A DNA stretch of 64,000 nucleotides, from positions 2,095,001 through 2,159,000 of the forward strand of contig BSDZ01000004.1 in the NCBI GenBank assembly GCA_030268105.1. The letters are read 5' to 3'. Under the pieces are notes generated by a model that worked only from the letters and a program-made list of their open reading frames with translations, did no database searches and was not told where the DNA came from. The position numbers were made by a program, and so were the translations under genes. Of this stretch, positions 27,801 to 38,114 are shown piece after piece (the first letter of the stretch is position 1; each line of letters begins with the position of its first letter). The stretch comes from Volvox africanus. Its lineage: Eukaryota > Chlorophyta > Chlorophyceae > Chlamydomonadales > Volvocaceae.

Positions 27801-30800
27801 CCATGGGGGCGGTGGGGTAGTCTTCCGGGGCAAACTGCACGCGCTGGAGGTGGCGGTCAAAGTGTTCGAGGTGCCAGGCGACCTGGCCACGGCGGCTGGT
27901 AGGGCAGTGGCAAGGCGGGGTGATGACTCGGGTATGCATGCATGTGTTTGTGCAGTACCTCGTAGGTGGCTGAAGACCGATAGAACGTGGACGTACTTGC
28001 CAATACCAATCGCATATGCACTGAAGGCGACCCAAAGAAGTGCACCTGGGGACCAAGGAGGCCATGACGAGTAGTAGCAGTGAAGCAGGGACAGAGAATG
28101 GACGGACGAGTAAATGGAAGTGCATATCTGCATGGAATAGGTTTATCCGAGTATCGGAGCATGTGGGGCCTTGATAGCTTAGCGCCATAGGGAACCAACA
28201 CTGTTAAGGCGGAAGTCGTGAGTGAATCCCGAGTGGGTGACCCGGAGGAAGGGGAGTAGGTGACGGAAGAAGGTCGCTGGCAGCTAGGAGCTGGTATGCA
28301 ATTCAGGTCCTGATTCCCGGTTAGACGTAAATGGTGTATCCCTTTCCCGCTTCCGCGGCCTCCACGGCAGGCTTGCCACAACACAACACAGCGGCGGGCG
28401 CTGGTGCAGCCTCTGCTGGCGGTGTGACTGGAAACGCTGCCCCCTCAAGCACAGGTAACGACGGCAAGCAGGCTGCCTGGCCTGCGGTGGGCGACCGGCG
28501 GGTATTGCAACGGAGTGCGCTGGAGCTGGCGGTGACGGCGAGTCTCAGCCACCCGCACATTATCCAGGTAATCATCGACGGGGGGATTGGTCAACAGCGC
28601 CCCAGGTGATAGTGTTCTTCTAGCTGGGTAAAGCCCGGTTCAGCGGCCCGCGAGTCCATTCAGCTACCCAACCAGGCATCAGCACCCGTCAGATTTGTTA
28701 CATATGCACACAATCATAGCCAGCCGTCCTAGCCGTTACCCTTGGCCTATCGTAAAGAAACCGGGAAGAACCTTTCCCTTATGTTGCCATCTGCCTCTCC
28801 ATGTCGTCGAGGCGTCGAGGGCCCCTCGTTGAACTGTTATCTTCTTCAGTCCAATGTCGTGTCCCTTTTGACGTCAGGTGCCGTAATGGCACAAATGACA
28901 CAACCTTCATCTGGCGATCCTAACTGCGGAAAGCGGCTGGATGAAAGCTTGAAGACGATCTCCTTCCTAGCAAGTCCCCAGTAATCGTTTTCGAATTGAT
29001 GGTCTAGCTTGACGTTTCAAAGTTCTCTCTAACCCTTCACACCGCTATGGTTGCCATGTCCATCCACTTTCAGGTATACAGCTTGTACACCAATATGGTG
29101 TTGGTAAAGCAGAAGCCCCCGAAACAGGGCACCTCTGGTGTGCAGCTGATGGAGCTGTCTGCGGTTACCGCTCTCAGCCGCACGGATGAGGGCATTCCCT
29201 GCTCCGCACTGTGTATGGAATACTGCGACATGGTAGGGTGGGAAAACGTGTGTTTGGCGCGTCTGTGCACTTTCCGGAAACGTCTTCCATCCGACGTGTC
29301 ATGGCGAGGGGGCAAAACGCTGTGAAGGACGGAATCATCAGGACGGGGGACCTATTCACTCTTGACAGCCGAAGGCCATACATGGAATGCTGTAGTCATG
29401 CGGTCCTAACAACTGCCGATAACGCCCTGGCCCACCGGACACCATCAAAACATGGGTGTGAATGGGTAGTTGTGCCAGGACCAGCTGTAAGGCATGTCAG
29501 TTCTTTCCTAGCACCGTGCTCATAGAGGCTTCATTGTCGATAAAAAGTAAGAAAGGGTTTCCTGGAAGGCGCTCCCCGAGCATGCCCTGGGACAGTTCTG
29601 TCGTAGTGTCGTCGTGAGATAGCGGATTCTGGGCACTGGGTGCGTGTGTTCATGTGCACATGGTGGGCTGGTTACGAATGACGCCAATAACGGTGTTGCA
29701 GTGCTCCCAGCGGCTTTTGGCTTATGTTGCATGACGCGTCCCAATCCCTCAATCTTCCACCGTGATATGACTCCGACAGGGCACGCTGGCACATGCAATC
29801 GACCAGCACCGCTTCATGACCGTCACGCCCCTCGGGACGCGACGCCCCGCCCTCAAGGCCATCTGCACAACCTTGCTGGAGGTGGCGCTAGCGTTAAGGC
29901 ACCTGCACGCTAGGAACTTGGCGCATTGTGGTCAGTGGGGCGCATCTCGGGGACGGCTGAAAGTGCTACGTGCTTGGGTTTTGCTAACGACGCCTGGTCT
30001 GGTCGTTTAGGCAAGACACTGAGTGTGATGGTTTTTACAGCACATATCCTGGGGAAAGGCGGGATCCCGGGGCGGTGGGTAGCAGGTGCAGCGGGCGCTT
30101 CATGAGGCCGGTGATCTGCTGGCGCCCATGGTGCTTAGGTGACCTGTACTCGTTTGCTCTGTGGCCGTGTGCCCGTTTGCTCTTGCTCCTTGTTCTCTCT
30201 TCCAGATTTGAAACCCGCTAATGTGCTGCTGAAGAGCTCACGAAGGGACAGCCGAGGCTTCACCTGCAAGGTGCGGCGGGGGAGTGAGGCAATGAGGCAC
30301 TTTGGTATGGGTCGCTTGCACGTTCGCCCCTCCCCAGTCATCTGCATGGCCGTTCCAGTGGCAAATGTGGGATTTCTGATTGGTATGGTCCTTAAGTGGT
30401 TTGCGACCTACCTCATACGTTAATCTGTCGGTCTGCACGTATCTGTCTGCGCGGTTGTCCTCCTGCGATTCCTAAGCCCCCCCTCCCGGTTTGCTGGTTT
30501 ACCGGTTGCCTGACAAGACATATGCGGCCAAGGCTTTTGTGTGCACCCGTAAAGGTGCATGGGCAGCTGTAGTAAGCAATGTGATTGAATTTGGGTAAAA
30601 ACATGATTACTTATTTAACATAAAAAGTTTGGTATTTGTTTGATTGTTATCTGATCTGCGAACTCCACATACCCACTCACAGTTGGCGGACTTTGGCTAC
30701 GTCTCCGTGCTGAAGTCAGCCGTGCCAGGCGGCCGGCCGACCATCCTGCCGGAGGAAGCCTGCGGGACAGTGACCCACATGGCGCCGGTGGGTCAGGGCG

Positions 30801-32342
30801 TGAAGAGGATGTAGCGGTTCGTATCGCAAAAGCACATGGTCTCAGGGAGCTTTGGCCACGCAACACCGGGTTAACACACAACACATTCTCAAAATTGAAA
30901 GGAAAGATCTTTCAAGTGTTGCGTTTGGCTTCTCAATTGCAGTTAGTTTGTCGCCACACACCTCCCGTGTAACCCTGCACGCAGGAGACCTTTATCAAAG
31001 GCCAACCCCTGGACTTCTCGGTCGAGTAAGTCAGCCAGCTGGGAGATCCGTATGCCAGGTTCCTCATGCAGTGCCTGCTTGTTGGGCACCTGTTGCCGTC
31101 CCCTAGGTCGTCACCATTGGTGCTCTGATTTAGCTGTCAGCGATTATCCAGGTGATGTCATGTGGTGGTGAAGCAGCCGCCTTCGTTGGCCTCTGCTTCG
31201 CACATCATTTGTACCTCGTCCTCGTGCTGCAGCAACCTTGTTTCCTCCTGACTCGCTTTGTCCCGTTAAGCGCGAGTGCTGAATCCTGCGTTGCATAAAG
31301 AGTTCCCATTTTGTGTTGGTTTTGTCTCATCGGTCCTCATCGCCTTCTTCTCTTTCTCCACCCCACCCCCCCCAGTCCTGTTTATTCGACTCCCCCCCAG
31401 TCCCGCTCAGCCCGCTTCAGGGCCCCCCTTAGCATTCAGCGGGAAGGCCACCGCGGTTGCTCCAGCCCCTGTCGCCTATCTTTTCTGCTGACCTTTTATT
31501 TTCCTCAATCCCGCCACCACAGCACCTTCTCTTTCGGGATCCTCATGTGGGAGCTGTACATGTGCGCCCGGCCATACTCAGATGTGGCGGAGGATCAGAT
31601 CGCACAGAGGGTGACACTCAAGGGCTTAAGGCCCACGTTTCCCTCTGACACGCCGCGATCGTACGGGTAAGTTACGTACGCAGTCCGTAGTCCGTTCCAC
31701 TTCCAGATATCGCAATATTCTTGTGCAGATGTACGCACGCCTGCCTGCTAAGGTAATTGTGACTCGACAGATCTGCTGGAGCGCCTGGAGGGTTTCTACC
31801 CTTGGCGCATCCTCGACCCATCGCGTCATCACTCGACAGCGTGTGGTTTCTGGCTTCATCCCGGTCTCAGTCTCAGTCTCAGTCTCAAGCGGATTGTGCT
31901 GCTAAACCTAAACCCACTCTGCCCCACCCGCTCCTCCCGTAGCGCTCTGGCGCGGCAATGCTGGAGCCAGGACCCCAACGAGCGTCCTAGTGCATCAGAG
32001 ATCGTCGCTGCGATTGAGAACATGTTGCAAATTATGAATACGCAGCTACCCACTATCCCGCCGCATAAACCCAAGACGCCAGCTGCAGCGGTGGTGCCGG
32101 CGCAGCAGATGAGCGGGGCTTCGTTTGACCGGGGACATGTCGAGGTGGTGCTGGAGAAACCCATGCCGGCCATGCCACGGACCCGTGGGTCACTGAATGG
32201 GGGTATGGTGCAGCTGGGGCCACCGCAGACCCAGTCGCCTCTCGGACGCGTGCCTTTATCGCCGCCCGTGCCTCCTCCGGATTACGGGAAGGGGCCAGGT
32301 ACCGGCCACGACGCAAGCCAGCCAGCCGAGGAGGCTTCGTGA
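21871..32342 (+). CDS. TKL-like protein kinase with long N-terminal region, 1375 aa
   Basis: Sixteen exons: 21871-22155, 22387-22493, 23033-23186, 23516-24700, 24971-25438, 26123-26324, 26980-27253, 27741-27931, 28371-28567, 29074-29232, 29780-29930, 30206-30270, 30683-30787, 30985-31025, 31523-31666 and 31943-32342. All keep phase; the total is 4128 nt. The kinase domain spans about residues 905-1290: glycine loop LGHGGGGVVFRG, VAVK lysine near 932, catalytic loop HCDLKPANVLL with Asp 1125, DFG at 1149-1151, then MAP-E and FSFGILMWELYM. HRD reads HCD, so this is a non-RD kinase. A Ser/Gly/Ala-rich insert separates strand 3 from helix C. The N-terminus MPGIFCCFG has a Cys pair that could be palmitoylated. 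The middle region (residues about 130-800) has hydrophobic segments recalling degenerate GAF-like sensor regions of other volvocine kinases, but no domain was confirmed. The substrate is unknown. Confidence 0.82.
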
Positions 32343-32860
32343 GCGACACTGTCTCGGCACAGTCGATACGGTATTGCGTCGTTGTTAAGGCTGGATGCTA
32401 GGGTGTCCAGTTTGGGGCCATGGAAGGCTGCATTTCGGCTACCGCTGCCTCCGGAGGAAAAGCTGTCGGCGAAACTTTCCACCTCTTCAGGTAGTTGGCA
32501 TGGAAAGATAATTATCAGACACGGTGGAGGTGCACCCCGCGTGCACCCCTCATGTATGGCTGCACGTCTGCGTCTGCGTGCGCATTGCAGGTGTACTTGT
32601 GCGTTTCTGCATGTGCGTACGTCGGCTGGCACAGTCCTTGTCGACCATGTGCCGCAGCCGGTGCCTGTACTGGGTCCGAATCCTCGGCGGCATTGCCATC
32701 CTCAGAATCGGCCAGTGCAGCGCAGCGCAGCGGCGGCCGCTCATCCGTGCCGTCCTCTCCCAAAACCAGGCCACGCGCGCCGCCAGGTGGGCGTCCGAGT
32801 GTGCTCGCCCGTCATTTATATGCCTATCCTTATTGATATGATCACTTTGGAATGTACATA

Positions 32861-32865
32861 TGTAA
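32861..32865 (+). terminator. TGTAA poly(A) signal of the kinase gene
   Basis: TGTAA, the usual green-algal polyadenylation signal, lies 0.5 kb after the kinase stop codon. It is a plausible but not unique candidate. Confidence 0.4.
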
Positions 32866-33940
32866 AAGAACGCAGCAGGACTGTGTACATGTACGCACAT
32901 ACGCATGCATGGATCGTTTATGGAGGTAATTGACTCCCGTATGTGTGCTGGCATATGCTTCTTGCTTGGTCCTAGGAATAACCCGATGAGTTGCATGCCC
33001 TGAGATGGGTCGGGGTTTATGCCTTAGGGCTGGGGGCTTCTTGGGATGGCCCGGGGTCCGCGCTGCCGGAGGCTTTGGCAGCTTTTGTTTCCGCGAGACC
33101 GATGCCGGGTCCAAAGACCAACACCAAGATGGTTGGTTGGCTTGAGCCTTCCACGCCCCCTCAAGGCTCGGCGGTGCATATGGTGGCTCCTGTATTGGCT
33201 GTTGTGTGCTCTTGTCCGTTCATCCATCTGTTTGTCTCTATGTGTGTGTGTGTGTGTGTGTGTACGTCACCATGGCTCGGATAATGAGCTGGCTGTGATG
33301 TGCTCCAATAGATTTGCAGGAAGGGCATGACACGGCGATTGATATTTGGGGGTTGTAATGGGTGTGTGGGGTTAACTTGGCAGCCCGAGTGGACGTGGCA
33401 CTTGCTGAGCTCTTTGCGGGGCTGAGGTGGTATGCATGTCCTTTACACGTCTTATCTTTCATCGTCGAGGCGGTGTGCGTCCCTGTGCGCACCTAAGTCG
33501 GACTGATGCGCCGTCTGCTTAGGTCGCCAACGTAGCGCACCGGCCGGAATGGGCATGCCTGGAGTGCTTAGGACGGCGTATGGCGTAACCGATTGTGTCA
33601 TACGTGTTAAGGGGGGGGGTGTTAAAGAGGGTGGGTATGAAAACGATACAGGTCCGAACACTGGGGCTTAGGGGCGCTTCAAATACTTGCTTTACAAGCT
33701 ATAAATAAATTATTTGACAGGTGCAAAGCAATTGGGGAGGTTGAACTTTCGCGGAACGAGAATCTAGTCTCAATTAATCTTCGGGGCATACTTCTTTTGC
33801 ACTCCCCGCCTACGTCGCCTTTATGTGCGTGTCGCTCGTAAGGTGGAAAGGCATTGCTCGCATATTCTCATAACTTACAAGATCGCCCTTGCTGTCCTAA
33901 GGGGCAAACAGCGCAGAATGGCGGCAGGGGCGTGTTGGTC
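32866..33940. other. Intergenic region after the kinase gene
   Basis: No gene is supported here. A (GT)n run sits at 33241-33262. A plus frame at about 33000-33240 reads as low-complexity protein, but it is not connected to any exon with phase support and probably belongs to the flank. Confidence 0.45.
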
Positions 33941-35796
33941 ATGTCCAGGGCCCAGGTCATGTGCGGAGATGATTTCCGCAGTCCTGTTCTCGCGGCAACC
34001 TATGTCGGGTGCGGACGGCTCGATGTGGCTGTCAGTGAGAGGGCCCCTCTGACCTTGACGACCATCTCTAGTTCCGACCGAGGGGGCTTGCTTGCTATAG
34101 CCGTGGTGGACAATGCCATCCATAGTACCGTGGGACGATCCCTGATTCCCTGTCTCCTTGGTAGCTCGTCGGTTGGGAAATCGGTAAGCTGTTTAGGTCG
34201 TTTAGCTGATTAGCCTGCCTTTGGTCCTTTTGTGGCTTTGTGCGATCGACCGATTGCCAGTAAACTACGGCAACGAGTTGACGCCCGGCCACACAGGGCT
34301 TGTTCTTATACAACAGCGTTCCTTCTGATGGAGGTCCAGGCAACGCGGTTTCCCTTCCGCGACAAATCGCCCCCATGCGATTATTGGCAAGCGGGCGTAC
34401 CTGCGCGAAGCCCTTTCACGGGCGCGGAATGCTTGAAAATAATGCTACAAAGCGAGCTTCCTTTCCACGAGGTAAAATGAGGACGCGATATGAAGTGATG
34501 CATTTCACGCCCATCATGTATGGACTCCCCGCCCCTTGTGCAAAAACACGTTAATCCCCTTCCGTTTCCCCTAGCTGCTGCATCCTTCGCCCCGCTTGCC
34601 GGGTCCGATGTGTATGTAGGCCCATTCGATTAACTGGGGGCTATTTGTGCGAGACGTTGGTCGCTATAATAATGCTTTGGCCGGGAGCGAAAGAGCGGAG
34701 TAACGAACGGCGACAAAGGGCAGGCGATTTTCTGAGTGCTAAGATAACCTCTGGGGTGAAAAGGGTCCGGCACACATGAGGTCTCTTCAGGAAGGGCTCC
34801 CTCAGAGGATGCGCCGCATGGCCATCCCTACCATGGCCGTCGCGGTTATTCTATCCCTGCTGCCGCGGAGGAAACAAGGATGGGCCATTTGCGCTTTTTT
34901 GGCTTCAAGCTTTTCAAGCTTTCCTGCCCCCATCGGTCGGTCACATCGGCATTCTTGCGTTATTAGATCGGTACTTCCTCACATCACCCCAGCTATTGCC
35001 CAAGGGCGAGAGGACGGTGAGGGTCATACATATATTCTTTACGAAGCTGATAGAGGTGGGTCCGAAGCCACACGTTCGGGGATGCATTGCTGCACCTGAA
35101 CGCACCATAACAGGTAAAGAGGAGGAGGGAGCGCAGGTTGGGATTGATCGGAATATTCGAACATATTATGGTTATGGACGTGTTCAGGCACGACTGTTAT
35201 GGCACGACTAATATGCCCCTGGAGTTCCAGGTTCTACCCCGACCGAGAGCGGGCCAAATACCCGAAAGTGAAGGGCAGGGTGCCCCCATGTCGATGGACG
35301 GAGACCACCCCAATTAAAGTGACCTGCGGGCTGACCAGTAGCGGAGTTGACGCCTTAGTTGATTCGGCAGATTCCGCTGGATGCTGGTGGTGGGTGCTGA
35401 ACCTGGGAAAACCACTGATTTCGGAGAAGTCGGCATGGGAGACTGGATGAGGGTGCCCCGAAACACCAGGGAAGGTAGGGACTGCCAGGTTAGTGGCCAC
35501 GGGTGATGTATCCCCCTATCCTACACACATATGTTATGGTGCATTTGCCACGATTAGCAGGTTAAGAGCGCTGCTGCGCGTTTAGGAAGGCGTCGAGGCC
35601 GCAGGGGCTGGACTGCTTGGCTGAGGTTGTATGTTTTGGGGCAGCGATGGACAGATCATTGGATACTGTGAAAGAGCACACCGGTTGGCGTGAGGAGCCC
35701 TCGTTAGTCCCTAGTGTTGTGAAGCCACGTGTGGAGGCACCATCGGTGCACTCGTCTTCGGATTCTGTGTCCCTAACGGATGCCTTGCCTGCTTAA
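33941..35796 (+). CDS. Unrecognised protein, four exons, 217 aa
   Basis: Exons 33941-34183, 34334-34471, 34993-35113 and 35645-35796 join in phase into 218 codons including TAA. For the first intron an equally phased alternative is donor after 34160 with acceptor before 34317, which would encode LLAFLLMEVQATRF there. The acceptor of the alternative has the better pyrimidine tract, while the donor of the first model is better. The predicted protein starts MSRAQVMCGDDF, has a hydrophobic middle (GGLLAIAVVDNAI), then RFPFRDKSPPCDYW, a basic/hydrophobic block KGERTVRVIHIFFTKLIEVG, and a Ser-rich C-terminal tail ending SVSLTDALPA. I recognise no family. The third intron contains a full copy of the 346-bp interspersed element. 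An upstream coding exon cannot be ruled out. Confidence 0.5.
35181..35526 (-). mobile_element. 346-bp interspersed element, full copy, inverted relative to 44474-44819
   Basis: This 346-bp stretch is the near-perfect reverse complement of 44474-44819, with the same two ends (TGTTCAGGCACG at one, CCTATCCTACAC at the other). It lies in the third intron of the 217-aa gene. It contains no open frame with recognisable function, so it is non-autonomous. The 15-bp flanking duplication seen at the other copy is not clear here; ACATATTATGG before and ACATATGTTATGG after are only similar. Confidence 0.8.
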
Positions 35797-35873
35797 TTGA
35801 AAGGAGCCTCGAATTGGCTTACACACATAGCTGTGGGGCACGGCTAAAAGCCTTATTGTGGTGTAGCGAGTAA

Positions 35874-35878
35874 TGTAA
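35874..35878 (+). terminator. TGTAA poly(A) signal of the 217-aa gene
   Basis: TGTAA occurs 78 bp after the TAA stop at 35796, a distance fitting a short 3' UTR. This supports 35796 as a real gene end. Confidence 0.45.
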
Positions 35879-38114
35879 GTATAGTCTCATTTTTCGGTAC
35901 GGTGCTGCCGTACAATACCTGCGCCAGCTATGATCAATGGGGGTCAGGAGGAAGTTATCGTGCTCAGGCATATCTACAGGGACTGCAGATAGCACTGTGG
36001 CGGCTGTTTCTTGGTTCACCTCGCAAGAGCGCAGCGCATAATGAGTTCAGTACCTCATCCGATATACACCATTCGATGTCTTGTTACTGCAGATTGAGCA
36101 GTCGGTGTCTGGCTTCATGAGGTCTATGATTTATGAATACGAATGGATATTGTACGGAGGCCAGATCCACCGTGCTGGTCCCCGAGGGAGGACTTCAACG
36201 TGCACGTTAAGTATGCACAGTGTAGACTGCTGGCTCGGAAGACGTGGCAGTCCCTATGCCGGACTCATCACGACGTGAAGTCCTGGGACCGAACTTGAAG
36301 TAGTGGCGCGGCAGTGCCTGTCCCCCCCCCCCCGAGCGAGTGCGTATACCACCCGTAAACGTGGCATATGCTCTGCGGAACCGGTGGTGCTTCTGTGAGA
36401 GCGCAAATCGAGTATGACCGGCTGGCACGCACGCTGGTATCGCGGCTGTATACGCGTCTTCAATTTTGCCCTTTTCAGTCCTATGTTACTTGCGAGGAGG
36501 CGGAGGGCATCCCTGATGGCTGCTCGGCTGTGCGCCTGGCCGACTGAATCGTCGGTCTATTTAGGCGGTATCGTGCATGTGGACGCGAGCTAAAAGGGGT
36601 TCCAGAGCGGAGGGCCTCTTCATTTACAGTAAGCTTGCTACCCTGCGCGACAGGTTATTATGTTGTTGGGGGGTGGGTTGTCGACATGCGTGCCATGCGT
36701 GCGTGCAGTGGTAAGATGTGTGCATGTGTGCGCCGTGTCACAATGGGGGGCGCGGCGGCCAGTGGAATGCGGGTGTGATGTTGTGCCTGTTTCGCGACCT
36801 TTGTGGTGAGCCCCTTCCGGCACTCTGGATGGCGGATGGCGGCTGACTGGGGCTGACTGGTGGGCCGGCCTCTGGACTGTGAGCTGTGGGCCGACCTCTG
36901 GACAAGGGCGCCGACGCAAATGTATCGACTGGATAACATGTTGGTGCCAGGGGCCTTTATCGTGTGGGACACGTCGCGCTGCCGTAGGTCTGTGCTGAGC
37001 CGACATGTAGAATGAAATTCTGCGGACTTAGTCATCAGGACGGGAAGCAGAAGGATTGCGTTAGCACTTGACAGTGCTTACGGGATGGGTTGGTAGGTCA
37101 TTGAGAGACAGACCATGTCGGCCAGCTCGAGGTATATGGAGCCCAGTCTGTAGTGCCGAAAACATTTTATCCCCGGTTCTAGTTTGGCGCATCCGGTTGG
37201 GATCACGTCTGGTTGTGGTCGTGGCTAAAAAAACTGTCTTAGCAATCAATACGTGGGTACATGACCGATTCGGGTGAACCCGGGTTAGCGGGTAATTCAG
37301 ATGAATCAGTTATGTACCTTTAATGATTGCAAAGTCAGTTTTTTTATCAGTTCGCGAATCGTAACCATAATCACAAACTGGTTAGACCCGAACCCACGGG
37401 GAGCCCTCAGGAAGGCATGTTAGGAGAAGTGAGACACTTGGTGGTCTTCTACGCGACCGAATAAAAGTCATCGGTGACTCGACCCGTGATCCGAATCATG
37501 ATTTGGTTTCGGACAGCAATAGACGGGATGGCGGGAGATGTACGCGTGATCAGTAAGCATTATTCGCCTGCGAACGGCCCCTGGGTCGGCCACTTGCTTT
37601 TGGAAGCACGCACAAATTGCGTTGTCGAAGGATGAAAGGCACTGTTCAATATTACAGAGGGGATACACTGTTTGTGACGTGGCACGTTGCATGAGGGCTC
37701 ACAGGGCTGCTGTAGTGAACCTCAAAACTGACTAACTTTCCAGACGGGCTGTCGCATGTGTCCGACGTTGCATTCCGGCGGTTCACGTCACAGAAACGAA
37801 AGCGAAACAAACAATATATACATCTGTTTCTTCAGCGAAAGCTCTTTCGCCAACGCAAGGTCTGCGACCTTGTAACTTTGAAATAGCTGAGACGTTAAGA
37901 TACGGGTCCGTGACCAAGATTTCTCGGTTAAAGATGTGTGTTTATCCCTAAGACTTGTATCACTTACTGTACTCAGAAACATTAGCCCAAGTGTTTGTAG
38001 TTGCTCGTTCGAACGGTATAAACAAGACGAGTCTAACATGAGCTTATTGTAAACTATATAATACGTGCCTGGACATAATAACTCATATTGATTATAACAA
38101 GTGTATCCACTCCG
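35879..38114. other. Intergenic region upstream of PAM
   Basis: No complete gene is supported. One exon-like stretch follows the acceptor TTACTGCAG at about 36084-36092. It reads IEQSVSGFMRSMIYEYEWIL in plus frame and runs toward a possible donor near 36220, but no partner exons were found. The rest is stop-rich on both strands. Confidence 0.4.

Noticed and set aside
35199..35500. Matching 80-90 codon frames at 35.2-35.5 kb and 44.5-44.8 kb
   Set aside because: Both are the same frame through the two copies of the 346-bp interspersed element; no protein family is seen and the copies lie in introns.
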